In this document: in pieces, positions 12,401 to 21,027 of the stretch
Layout: the number at the start of each line of letters is the position of its first letter
Numbering within the stretch: the stretch's first letter is position 1
Source: Discostella pseudostelligera
Taxonomy: Eukaryota; Bacillariophyta; Thalassiosirophyceae; Thalassiosirales; Thalassiosiraceae
DNA length: 33,407 nucleotides
Reading direction: 5' to 3'
NCBI GenBank assembly: GCA_036940085.1
Contig: JALLBK010000091.1
Coordinates: 1-33,407, forward strand
Notes under the pieces: model-generated
What the model was told of the DNA's origin: nothing
Database searches by the model: none
What the model saw: only the letters and a program-made list of their open reading frames with translations
Position numbers and translations under genes: made by a program

Positions 12401-13626
12401 CATATATCTTCCCCTTGGTCTGAGCCGCAACAACACTAATAATACCCAATGGCTTTCCACGCTTGGCAAATGCCACACATTTGTTCATGATTTGATATAC
12501 CAGCTCTTGCTCTTTCCCACCAGGACAGCTAAACATCCACAAATTCGGGTCGGATACAGATGGTACCAATGACTGCTGCGATACGGCCGTGTATGATGGA
12601 ATGTTCTCCTCGGCAATCATTTCTTCCCGCTCCCGCATCATCATCATGCTCATACTGTTGTTATTATTGTCAACACGTCCCTCCCCCAGTACACCACGGG
12701 GGATAATCCGTCGTTCTCGTCGATGTCGTTCTTCCAATTCTCGTGCAATCCGTGCTACATCTGAATCATCCTTTTCTTTATCATCGGTAAGTCGACCAAG
12801 ATTGTCAAGCCATCCCTTCTCGCGCTGTCGACGACGATCTTGCTGGGCCATAATTGCCTCAGCTTCCTTGTCGATGTATTCGCGACTGATATCTTTATTG
12901 CGAAGCTTTTCATCATCGTCATCGTCGTCGCTGGCTTCGGCTTCGTCGTCGATGAAGCTGATTTTAGGACGTTTCTTCTTGGCTTTAGAGGCGCGTTGGT
13001 CATCCTCTTCTTCCTCCTCGTCTTCGTCTTCCTCGTCGTCATCATCTTCACTATCTTCTTCCTCATCTGAATCCGGACGGGCGCGTTTGGCAGATGCTCT
13101 ATTCTGCTCCTCATCGTCGTCCTCATCTTCATCACTATCTTCCTCCTCATCGGACAAATTAGCAGACTTTCCCTTTGCGGATGAGGTGGCCTTGTTATTA
13201 TTAGCTTGTTGCACCGCGCTTGCTGTCTTAGCACCTACTTCTTCACCCCTTTCCCCCTCACTCTCGTTGGATGAATCATCTGAGGAGGAATCAGAGTCAT
13301 CACTGTCATCTCCCCCAGTTGGACGCAACATTTTGCCCCTCATCATTTTCCCACCCATCATTTTCCCTCCGCTGAAGTGATAGTATTTGCGCAGTTTTGC
13401 AATTTGCAATTGAGGAGAGGAAATAAAAAGTAATTACGAAACAAATTGATTAGATGCATTGGAGAACAGACAACAAAAAGTTGATACGACAAAGACCGGT
13501 GCCAGTGAAGCTCAGCAACAAATGAAAGAGAAAACTCACGTTCCGAANAAAAGTTGATACGACAAAGACCGGTGCCAGTGAAGCTCAGCAACAAATGAAA
13601 GAGAAAACTCACGTTCCGAAAGCCAT
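9487..13626 (-). CDS. SPT5: Transcription elongation factor SPT5
   Basis: SPT5 pairs with SPT4 (DSIF) on RNA polymerase II and controls pausing and elongation. Seven exons on the minus strand fit: 13626-13613, 13371-12269, 12173-11301, 11226-10708, 10629-10257, 10176-9992 and 9908-9487, all with GT-AG introns, summing to 1162 aa. Order of parts: a very acidic N-terminus (to about residue 200); an NGN domain at about 276-370 (LWMFSCPGGKEQE start); KOW1 at about 378 (DWVRMTRGHFKGDLALV); further KOWs near 555, 613, 685, 751 and 844; a C-terminal repeat region at about 909-960 with five ATPMHGG-type heptads; and a last KOW near 1105-1160. TP sites in such repeats are CDK9 targets in other eukaryotes. 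The first coding exon is only 14 nt (MAFG plus two bases), and the joined start reads MAFGTGGKMMGGK. A 72-bp duplication around an N lies inside intron 1 and does not alter the coding sequence. Confidence 0.95.
10278..10403 (-). repeat. 21-bp tandem repeat encoding the SPT5 CTR heptads
   Basis: Six 21-bp units lie in register inside SPT5 exon 5, each encoding one heptad of the ATPMHGG type, with a degenerate MARTPFMGG unit at the N-terminal end. Third-codon positions vary (GCT/GCA/GCG/GCC for Ala), so the array is old enough to have accumulated synonymous change while the peptide is kept. Confidence 0.9.
13476..13620. repeat. 72-bp direct duplication around an undetermined base (likely assembly artefact)
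   Basis: Bases 13476-13547 recur identically at 13549-13620, separated by the single N at 13548. Identity across all 72 bp together with an N filler is typical of two contig ends that overlap but were joined without merging. The duplicated segment lies in SPT5 intron 1 and includes its 5' splice site; only the second copy is followed by the start codon. Confidence 0.9.
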
Positions 13627-14404
13627 GATTTGATAAAATTAATTGGCTCAATTACGATAGCTCTCTCTATGGACTCTTTGAGACTTGTTGGGAATGGCAA
13701 CACTGATAGCACGGTCGCTCGTAGTCGTGGGGTAGTAGCAGTAGCTTCGACTTCGATGCACCTATCTTATGGACAAGAAGTTGTTGCCGACGCACGCACA
13801 AGTCACTGCAGCAATATCAACCTAATCGAAACCTCTCCAAAGGGATCCGCGTAGACTTCGCTTGATTTCCAGGGGGTCGGTTTGGTGGCTCTATCTCCGG
13901 CACTCCCTCCGTCTCTATCATCTCATGGTCGACGACGGCGACGACGGCAATCTTTCAATCTTTGTTGTTGATTTTGTTTGGTGCTGCTGCTCCATCCAAA
14001 ATATGCGGGGGAAATTTTGGGGGCGCGAGTCCCCGGTGCCCGTTCGCCACGAATTCTCCTCGCGCGTCGGTGACAGACGGAAGGACTGCTCGCGCCATTT
14101 TGCTCGCGCTATTTTTCAAGAACCCGCAAGGTTCATGCCTATTCGGCGATCATTTGCAAACAGACGGAGTAGAAATGATCGCCAAGTTGTCAATCCAGAA
14201 AGCGGCTCACGCGATTGCCACAGATTGCCAAGAAGTTGCCACCCAAACAACAAACAACGACAATGACGGCCGCCATGACCATGAACCGACCATGAACCTT
14301 GGCGGAAAGGATGCGTTGCAGTAGTGTCGCAATTCAACATCTCCACTCTCTACTACTCTAGAACAATATCACCACCATAAGCATCAATAGACCATAGTCC
14401 AATC
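13627..14404. other. Divergent intergenic region between SPT5 and the sulfotransferase-like gene
   Basis: About 780 bp should hold both promoters. Open frames at 13862-14266 and 13962-14324 (+) show no family resemblance and overlap each other. A 14-bp tandem repeat, TGCTCGCGC[CT]ATTT, lies at 14087-14114. No RNA gene was recognised. Confidence 0.5.
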
Positions 14405-15748
14405 ATGATCCGCCTTTGGATGTACGGCATTATATTATGCATCGGATCGGCATTGCTCACTTGGAATCAAACGCAATACTTCGTCACCAACTTTGGACCG
14501 GGCGACAACAAATCGAGACAACAGCATCATCGTTCTTCTTCATCTGTTGGAAAAAAATTCCCACGGGCACATGTGGAGAATAAACAGACGGGGAAGGTAG
14601 ATCAATCATCGTCATTGGAACCAGAAGCGGAATATTCTGAGAGTCGAAGTGCTGACACTGCCGACGATGATGCACCGGTCAATGCTGATGCCGCTGCTGC
14701 TTCCAAACGAGCAAATGACGACATTGTCAACCAACACGGCAAAAAGAATGCCGGTGCCGTCGTTGGCAAGTTGGCGGACTTTCACGAGCCAATCGATGGC
14801 ACAATCCAATCAATATCACTGCTTGGAGAACGCAATTCCGGAACGCGATGGATCTATGGGTATGTTGTTGATCATTGCTCTCTCGCCACAATGCTGTTTT
14901 GCTTCTTCATTCTCGTGATTCTCATGATTGTGTTGTTGTGCCGCTCTTCATTCAAATATCACGTCAATAATTACAGTCATTTGGGAGAATGCTTCAATCA
15001 CACCATTCCAGTACATCGATCCCTATCACGCTACAAGCATTGGTTCCAATACGACACTCCTAAAATACGAAAGAACACACTAGTCATTGCCATGTTCCGT
15101 GATCCCATGACATGGACATGGGCCATGAAAGAAGTACCCCATCATGCCTCCGATCATTTGGATTTACCGTGGGAGGAATTTGTTACCAAAACGTGGACAA
15201 TGGAGCGATTGGCCAAGGACGAGGCTTGGCGAGAGTATCAATTGCAGACACATAATGATACGGGGCGGATATGCCAAGAGCATTTTCGATATCATGAGCT
15301 AGTATCGTGCCTAACACGTCCATATCCCGATGGATATTGGGGACCGCATCGAACACACCGTTTCTCACAACACCAACCCTTTTATGAGATGAAGGTGAAT
15401 GATCCCGATGGACGACCCTACCCCAACATTCTACAAATGAGAGCCGACAAAATTCGCAACTTTGTCGAATCGGGATCATATACCAATGTGAAAGGATTTT
15501 GGCATTACCAGTACGAAAATCTTCTAAAGACGGGAACGGCTAATTTGATTAAGAAGGTGGAGCGTGCTACGGGTGTAAAGCGCAATCCGCACACTTGCAC
15601 GATATATGAGCCACAAGATCGTCGAAAGAGAGAGATGGATCCGGCATTTTTTGATTATATGATTGATCATGTCGACTGGGAAGCGGAGGCTTTGATTGGA
15701 TATGAGAAGCCAATGTATACTACCGCTGAAATAGTAGAGTCGTCTTAG
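14405..15748 (+). CDS. Sulfotransferase-like type II membrane protein
   Basis: The product starts with a short cytoplasmic Met-Ile-Arg and a hydrophobic anchor (about residues 4-19), followed by a low-complexity stem to about residue 130. This is the layout of Golgi-resident type II enzymes. The catalytic-like part has a P-loop-type segment, LLGERNSGTRWIY, fitting a 5'-phosphosulfate-binding loop, and VIAMFRDPMTWTWAMKEVPHH, fitting the 3'-phosphate-binding Arg-Asp-Pro region of PAPS sulfotransferases. The uninterrupted frame is 447 aa, but a 117-bp GT-AG intron (14860-14976, donor GTATGT, acceptor TTACAG) very probably interrupts it. Removing it gives 408 aa and joins WIYG to HLGECFNH, which keeps the helix after the P-loop. 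Substrate unknown. The fold call rests on the two motifs and is moderate; that it is a gene is firm. Confidence 0.62.
   Translation: MIRLWMYGIILCIGSALLTWNQTQYFVTNFGPGDNKSRQQHHRSSSSVGKKFPRAHVENKQTGKVDQSSSLEPEAEYSESRSADTADDDAPVNADAAAASKRANDDIVNQHGKKNAGAVVGKLADFHEPIDGTIQSISLLGERNSGTRWIYGYVVDHCSLATMLFCFFILVILMIVLLCRSSFKYHVNNYSHLGECFNHTIPVHRSLSRYKHWFQYDTPKIRKNTLVIAMFRDPMTWTWAMKEVPHHASDHLDLPWEEFVTKTWTMERLAKDEAWREYQLQTHNDTGRICQEHFRYHELVSCLTRPYPDGYWGPHRTHRFSQHQPFYEMKVNDPDGRPYPNILQMRADKIRNFVESGSYTNVKGFWHYQYENLLKTGTANLIKKVERATGVKRNPHTCTIYEPQDRRKREMDPAFFDYMIDHVDWEAEALIGYEKPMYTTAEIVESS
14860..14976 (+). other. Probable stop-free intron of length 3n in the sulfotransferase-like gene
   Basis: The donor is GTATGT and the acceptor TTACAG, with phase 2 on both sides. 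Its 39 in-frame codons contain no stop and encode a hydrophobic segment (SLATMLFCFFILVILMIVLL). If spliced, the P-loop is followed directly by its helix; if retained, a membrane-like insertion would separate them. Confidence 0.7.
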
Positions 15749-15944
15749 TGCAACATCATGGACATGTCAGCGATTGGTCGGATTGATTCAGTAGCCAGTA
15801 ATAATTGAAATAGTAGAATATTCGTAGTTCATGATGTGCTGTATTGCATCTGGTTTAATCAATCGCGTACAGCCATGAAGTAAGCCAGATCAGAGATGAG
15901 TGGAAACATAACAAGTAATTCATATCTCTAGTACAACTCATTAT

Positions 15945-17375
15945 TTACTGCTCCGACTTCTTCTGATCCTTGGCAGCCCTCGCCGCAAGTCGTGCCCGTG
16001 CCCTGCTCTTCTTTGCCTCAGCCTGATCGTTCAGTGCCTTGGCCTGTGCCTGCTCACCCTTCATCGTGTGGATAGTCTCGAGCAACACACGCTTGTTCTT
16101 GAACTGGTTACCCTTCGCGCGGAGGTACAGAGTGTGGTAGATGTGCTTGTCAATCTTCTTGGCATCGCGCATCTTGTGGAGGAGACGACGGAGGACACGG
16201 ATGCGGCGCATCCAGAGGACCTTAAAGGGCAGACGGGCGTTGGCGGTACCACGACGCTTACCCATACCTAAAGAGAAAAATGGAGACGGAAATAGCATCA
16301 GCGACAAAACTATAACGATGCATAAAACACCACCTCATGACAGTAGCACCCAATTCTCTTCCCAAATAAAATATTATCCTCACTCAAAAGAATACATGTG
16401 GTCGCGAACAATAGTACACGGCCCAGATGAAAAAGCTTGGGACCATGCGTGGAAATACGACACACCGGTTGTCTGGCCGGCTTTGCTCCCGAACTGCTCA
16501 ACACTTCGCAGTGCATACGACAGATATATCGAGAACAAATTGATATTCTAGCCTCAAACAATCGAAGTAACACAATGAAGAAAAAGAGGAGGTCCTCTAT
16601 TTTCCACGGGGTATTCGCGTCATTCAATTCCCAAGGCAAATCGGCAGCAGTTACTCAGCCAACTATTATGAACATCCCCCCATGACAAAAACAGCAGCTG
16701 CGGCTACCACTCTCCCATTCCTCTCAATCGAGAAATCTACTCACCAGTATGACGACCCTTGCTCTTGGCCGCATTGCGCTCTCGTACTCGGTTCCTCGAG
16801 TGCACCACGGTTGGTTTCTTCATGATAAGACCATCCTTCTGCAATCGGGCAATATTGCGACGGGAGTTGGCAAGAGAAATTTCATTAATTTCATTGGGGT
16901 CCAACCAAATTTTACGCTTGCCGCATTTGAGGACGGAGGCCGCGAGGCGCTTTTGGAGCTTAAGTGACACTGTGATAAAACAGTAAAAGTAAATGGAAGA
17001 ATTGGAGGGTGGGGAGGGAGACCGGAAAGCCGCATATAAGTTGGGAGTGTCCGAGATACAAATGAAAAGAGAAAATTGCAGACCACCCCGCAGACGGATG
17101 ATTCAGAAATCTTCATTTTAAGCAAAGAGTTTGCCCAAATAAATGAACCACTGGTACTGTTGGGAATAGCACCGCACACTCAATCCGCCCCTGCATAACA
17201 TCATCAGAGCTAAGGTCGCGCCACACCGCCACCCGACGGCTCGACGCATGCGGCGACTGCCGACGCTCATTGCTATCAACGCCCGCGATGCCAGAGTAGC
17301 ATAGGGAGCCAAACATCAGCCCCAAATGCATGAATAGCCGCCATAGAGGCTGCTAGTAGCGCTGAACTTACCCAT
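15945..17375 (-). CDS. RPL19: 60S ribosomal protein L19 (eL19)
   Basis: This component of the large cytosolic ribosomal subunit is encoded by three coding exons on the minus strand: 17375-17372 (only ATGG), 16969-16745 and 16267-15945, giving 183 aa, typical for the family. The first intron is 399 bp (GTAAGT donor), the second 477 bp. The spliced N-terminus reads [20 protein letters not shown], and the second junction restores [16 protein letters not shown], matching the conserved eL19 core. Hallmarks such as WLDPNE, RMRR-like [29 protein letters not shown] and a basic C-terminus are present. Splitting right after the start codon is common in ribosomal protein genes. Neither intron holds a convincing snoRNA. 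It is convergent with the sulfotransferase-like gene (196 bp apart). Upstream lie two TTCCCGCCATTTTCGC repeats. Confidence 0.96.
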
Positions 17376-17596
17376 GGTTCCTTTCCACCGATGATTGCAA
17401 TTGCTTCTGCCGCTGATCGATGAGGAGGGTTGGGCGTCGGCGGGGCGGACGTCTTGCCTTGTTGTTTGAGTGAAGCTGAAGCCAGCTCACGTAGGTAGAC
17501 TTGTACCAGAAAGTTCGAGTAAGTGGCATCGAGTAAATTTTCGAGGGGATCTGTGGGGCATCCCCCCGAACAGCTGGCGGGTAGCGCAGTGAGCCG

Positions 17597-17646
17597 TTCC
17601 CGCCATTTTCGCAACTGTCACTCCATTTCCTTCCCGCCATTTTCGC
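17597..17646. promoter_or_regulatory. Duplicated E2F-like TTCCCGCC element upstream of RPL19
   Basis: Two identical 16-bp copies (17597-17612, 17631-17646), 34 bp apart, lie about 220-270 bp upstream of the RPL19 start codon. TTCCCGCC is the consensus core of E2F/DP sites in plants and animals. Related GGCGGGA motifs occur in other intergenic regions here (6761, 20724, 25056, 32895). The function is inferred from the motif only. Confidence 0.4.
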
Positions 17647-17968
17647 CAGAAACTGTTTTCTGTTTTGGCTGGGGGGTAGGTACTCCTCTAGCATCCAACA
17701 TTCAACATATCTACACCATGGCGGCCGGCGGCAATGCATTTCGCTATGGATACGATAGCACGCATAATATTACACTGCATTCGATGATAGACAGTGCCAA
17801 TGATAATGACGGAAGTTACAACATGAAAGACATATACATCCGAGGTGTGCATTATTTTACCCTGGCGACGACAATGAGCAATGAATCATAACTATCGGCG
17901 TTGGCACATGTCACATAGTAATCAATTTGGTACAAGACACTACATGTTGTCATCACTATTCAAAATAC

Positions 17969-18385
17969 TCAACGGAGATGCAATCCATTCATATGATAGT
18001 ACGTGCAGGCTTTCCTCTTGCTTGATTCTATACACACTGATTTTTTGTGTTTGGATTCGATGTGATGGCAGGCGGATGATGAAGATGCATCTGTGGGTAT
18101 ACTACCTGTTTCGATGTTTCGTCTTCTGGGCACTCTATCGTTTTGTCTACGATTCTCTTTCTTGACGGCTTCGCGGCTACGATGATGCCGTCCTTCCTTC
18201 ACAACGCTACTTCGATCATGTAGATTCGGACGGCGATCGGTCGGTGAGCTCGTCGATCTGACGATGCTGTGGTTTACATCTCGTACGTCGCGATGATGAG
18301 GGAATCTTTCATTCTTCATCTGGTATGATGCCACATTCCCGATGAGGAGCGGCAACGACGACAAGAGGAAGCATTTCACTCGCAT
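17969..18385 (-). CDS. Possible small secreted basic protein
   Basis: A complete 138-codon frame whose ATG lies in a strong CCACC context and which starts with a classical signal peptide (MRVKCFLLSSLPLLIGNVAS, cleavage near residue 20). The rest is rich in Arg, Lys, His and Ser with no recognised domain. It lies alone between RPL19 and the IQUB-like gene. The composition could also arise by chance in this sequence, and no homolog is known to me, so it is a tentative gene. Confidence 0.28.
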   Translation of the reverse strand: MRVKCFLLSSLPLLIGNVASYQMKNERFPHHRDVRDVNHSIVRSTSSPTDRRPNLHDRSSVVKEGRHHRSREAVKKENRRQNDRVPRRRNIETGSIPTDASSSSACHHIESKHKKSVCIESSKRKACTYYHMNGLHLR

Positions 18386-18547
18386 GGTGGATGATTTTTG
18401 AGTGGTTATTTCAAAATAATAGGTTCAGGTGTTGGCGCAAGTTTTTTCGAGAGAGAGCAAGGGCCGGCCATCTAAAATTTGCGCGAATCTTTGAGGTTCC
18501 GAATCAAAGGCCGAATCTTTCCTCGATCTCCTTCCACAGCAGCACTC

Positions 18548-19505
18548 ATGACAAAATCGTACGCGGAATCATCGTCCCAGACGTTTCAAGTCGACCCAGA
18601 TCATCATGTACGGAATTACAAGCACATCTCATGTCAATTCAACATTGGTATTCAGACGGAAGCATGTGAAATCGAGAATTTGGCACATGAACATCAGGAT
18701 GAAACAGACGATGATGGCATAAATAGTTCGCATGGTCCTAGATCCGAATCATTGGATCAAGACCAAGAATTGCAGCGGCGGCTCCACCCAACTCAACCAG
18801 ATGACTTTGCAGCGTTGCAATCGGAACTGCTGCAATGGCGTTGTCGCGAGGAGCGCAAGATCACAAAAACTGCTCGCAATGCAGCACACAAACAGGAGAT
18901 GATTAAGCTCCTTCTCCGGAAGGAATCACATCTTTTACGTAAAATAGATCAGTTGAAGAATTCCGCTACCGATAAATGGAAGACGGAACAAATGGAACTA
19001 ATGATGGAAATGATGAGCAAGCCGAAGCAATGGGAGATTAGCAATGGTTCTATCATCCAGGTGGATACGCCAGAAACTTGCCGTGCAAGGATAATGAAAT
19101 CAATGTATGACAAGCTCATCGAGAAGGTTGATAACGGTAAGACATTTAAACCAAACATGTATTTTTTATTGAGTTGTCAACAGCCAAACATTGTTGTCTC
19201 GTTTCATTCATGATATCTTTTTAGTTGGAGCGAGAATCGAGCTACTCGAAAGAATCAAGGCATTAGTTGAAACGATTGATTACCGTGGGCTTGCCAAAGA
19301 TGTTTGCACGTTGGTGAACCGAGAGCTGCAGATGTTACAACAGGGCACTGATTTGGGACAAGAATTTATGGAAGGAATGAGGAAACGTCTATCCAACCAG
19401 TTCACTAAGTTGGTAACACGCTTGAATTCTGATAGCTGTACTGAATCCGAAATACAACCGATTGCAGCTAAGTTTCGATTGCATAAGCCGGTTGCAATTC
19501 ATTGA
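18548..19505 (+). CDS. IQUB-like axonemal protein (C-terminal region only)
   Basis: Two exons, 18548-19136 and 19225-19505, join in phase 1 across an 88-bp intron (GTAAGA donor, TTTTAG acceptor) to give 289 aa. After an acidic N-terminal segment, residues from about 95 onward match the conserved C-terminal part of IQUB: a charged helix (LLQWRCREERKITKTARN), then KPKQWEISNG, VDTPETCRARIMKSMYDKL, and after the junction ERIKALVETI, VNRELQMLQQG and MEGMRKRLSNQFTKLV. IQUB is a radial-spoke-associated protein of motile flagella in animals. The ubiquitin-like and IQ parts of the animal protein are not seen here, so the gene is either short in this lineage or has missed upstream exons. The ATG at 18548 is the first true in-frame ATG; the frame is open further upstream. 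The recognition is from memory of the family pattern. Confidence 0.6.
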
Positions 19506-19595
19506 GCATCTATCGGTGCGCTAGCGTCTATTTGCATGGCGATCGATACAATAAATAGCTGAACTGTCCTTTAGTCTTACATAATGCCTAATCTA

Positions 19596-20570
19596 TTACT
19601 TGCCTCCGGCAGCCATGGCAGCAACTTCAGCAGCAAAGTCATCCTTCTTCTTTTCAATACCTTCACCGACAGCAATTCGAGTAAATCCGATCATTTTGGC
19701 CTTGTTCTCCTCAAGTAGCTTTCCGACTGTTTTATCATTCGTCTTGACATATTGTTGACTCACAAGACAGTTCTCTGCAAGGAACTTGTTAAGACGTCCA
19801 TCAACCATCTTTGCAATAATATCCGCGGGCTTTCCACTCTCGGCCACCTGTGCAGTCAAGATCTCCCGTTCCTTCTCAATATCCTCTGCGGGAACATCCT
19901 CCTTGGTGGCATAGGCCGGGTTCATCGCGGCTACATGCATGGCCACATCAGTACACAGTTCCGGAGTGCCTCCCTCAATTTCCACAAGCACACCGATGCG
20001 GTTCATGTGAATGTACGCTCCAGTAGTTGTGGCGCCAGATCCACGGGCAGCCAAACGACGAACCTGTATATTCTCTCCAATCTTCGAAACGAGGCCAGCA
20101 CGAACATCCTCCAACGTTCCTCCCTCCACCGATGCTGCCATAAGGTCAGCAACATCCTCTCCTTCCATCGTAGCGGCAGCCTCGGCAACCTGATCAGCGA
20201 ACTTGGAGAAAGAGTCGTCCTTGGCGACGAAATCAGTCTCACAGTTGACCTCGACGAGGACAGACCTACCACCAACCTTGGCCATGGCAATCTTACCCTC
20301 CGCGGCGATACGAGATGCCTTCTTATCAGCCTTAGCAAGACCCTTCTTGCGAAGTTCTTCGGCAGCTGCCTCAACATCGCCGTCAAACTCAGTAAGGACC
20401 TTTTTGCAATCCATCATACCTGCACCGGTGGCCTCACGAAGCTCTTTGATTAGGGCAGGTGTCACGGCGGCAGAAAGGGAAGTGGTGGATCGCCGAGTGA
20501 ATGGCACAGCTGCAGGTGCGAAGGCAGTGACCATAGTGGCCGTGAGGGCAAGGGCGGCGGCAACCTTCAT
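19596..20570 (-). CDS. tsf: Plastid elongation factor Ts precursor
   Basis: EF-Ts regenerates EF-Tu-GTP during plastid translation. The intronless 324-aa product begins with a signal peptide (MKVAAALALTATMVTAFAP) whose cleavage site falls before the Phe of an AFAP motif, followed by a Ser/Thr/Arg-rich transit peptide. This is the bipartite address of diatom plastid proteins. The mature part starts near residue 36 with the UBA-like domain (LIKELREATGAGMMDCKKVL), then EVNCETDFVAKDDSF, the classic EF-Ts signature, and one core region ending in GFTRIAVGEGIEKKKDDFAAEVA. The start is fixed by the signal peptide. It is convergent with the IQUB-like gene, 90 bp apart. Its upstream region has four CACGTG sites and a TTTTCCCGCC motif. 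Confidence 0.95.
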   Translation of the reverse strand: MKVAAALALTATMVTAFAPAAVPFTRRSTTSLSAAVTPALIKELREATGAGMMDCKKVLTEFDGDVEAAAEELRKKGLAKADKKASRIAAEGKIAMAKVGGRSVLVEVNCETDFVAKDDSFSKFADQVAEAAATMEGEDVADLMAASVEGGTLEDVRAGLVSKIGENIQVRRLAARGSGATTTGAYIHMNRIGVLVEIEGGTPELCTDVAMHVAAMNPAYATKEDVPAEDIEKEREILTAQVAESGKPADIIAKMVDGRLNKFLAENCLVSQQYVKTNDKTVGKLLEENKAKMIGFTRIAVGEGIEKKKDDFAAEVAAMAAGGK

Positions 20571-21027
20571 GGTGAACGATGATTATGACGAGGAAAAATA
20601 ATGAATGATGTGGATGCGGAGTGTTGGAAGTGGAAGAGATTGGTATTGGTGTTGGTGGTGTTGTTGCTGTTGATGGGCTGGTCGGTGGGCGGCCGGCGGG
20701 CGGCTGACGCTGCTTTGGATTTTGGCGGGAAAATCTCGACGTACGTAGGATCCAGTATGTGACGCACTTCTCGCTGACGCGGATCCTCGCGGATCGCAAA
20801 GAGTGCCACGTGTCGGTGCATCCGCATCTGATATTCCACGTGGCATGCACGTGCAACAGTCGAGTCAATAGTATCTGCCACGTGTAAGGAACTTGTACTG
20901 GCAGATGGCAAGGCGATGCACCAATACAATCAAGGAGTAGATACAATTTAAATGGAAATGCGAGTAAATGATGATGACGATGATGATGTATTGTCAGTCT
21001 AATACCAATGCTTTATCATTAGCAAGC
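20571..21027. promoter_or_regulatory. tsf upstream region with four CACGTG boxes
   Basis: This 457-bp gap before tsf (same strand as the next upstream gene) contains CACGTG at 20807-20812, 20837-20842, 20848-20853 and 20879-20884, CAGTCGAGTCAA at 20857-20868, and TTTTGGCGGGAAAA at 20720-20733. CACGTG is the G-box/E-box bound by bZIP and bHLH factors. Four copies in 78 bp is well above chance. A light- or clock-linked role would suit a plastid gene but is inference. Confidence 0.5.

Larger units (their letters stand above)
17376..18547. other. Intergenic region upstream of RPL19 and of the IQUB-like gene
   Basis: About 1.17 kb with the RPL19 promoter at its left. An identical 16-mer TTCCCGCCATTTTCGC occurs at 17597-17612 and 17631-17646. 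A plus-strand frame from an ATG at 17718 (57 codons, good start context) and a minus-strand frame 18385-17969 (see separate entry) are the only gene-like items. Confidence 0.5.

Noticed and set aside
12589..13380. 263-codon plus-strand frame, very Ser-rich
   Set aside because: It is the reverse complement of the acidic Asp/Glu tract of SPT5 exon 2 (GAT/GAG read as ATC/CTC and TCA/TCG), so it is a shadow.
13371..13409. In-frame ATG at 13409 as the SPT5 start
   Set aside because: The ATG lies inside intron 1; a TTCAG acceptor before 13371 and the 14-nt exon at 13626-13613 give a better start.
13862..14324. Two overlapping plus-strand frames upstream of the sulfotransferase-like gene
   Set aside because: They compete with each other, have no family resemblance and lie in a probable promoter/leader.
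16973..17371. Possible C/D-box snoRNA in RPL19 intron 1 (CTGATGATG near 17207, TTCTGAAT near 17107, minus strand)
   Set aside because: The C box is imperfect, no terminal stem can be drawn, and the spacing is long; no convincing box pair in intron 2 either.
17718..17891. 57-codon plus-strand frame with a good start context (CACCATGGCG)
   Set aside because: Short, no recognised domain, and I found no downstream exon that continues in frame with plausible splice sites.
18479..18547. 23-codon upstream extension of the IQUB-like frame from a TTG
   Set aside because: TTG starts are not expected for nuclear genes; the first ATG is at 18548.
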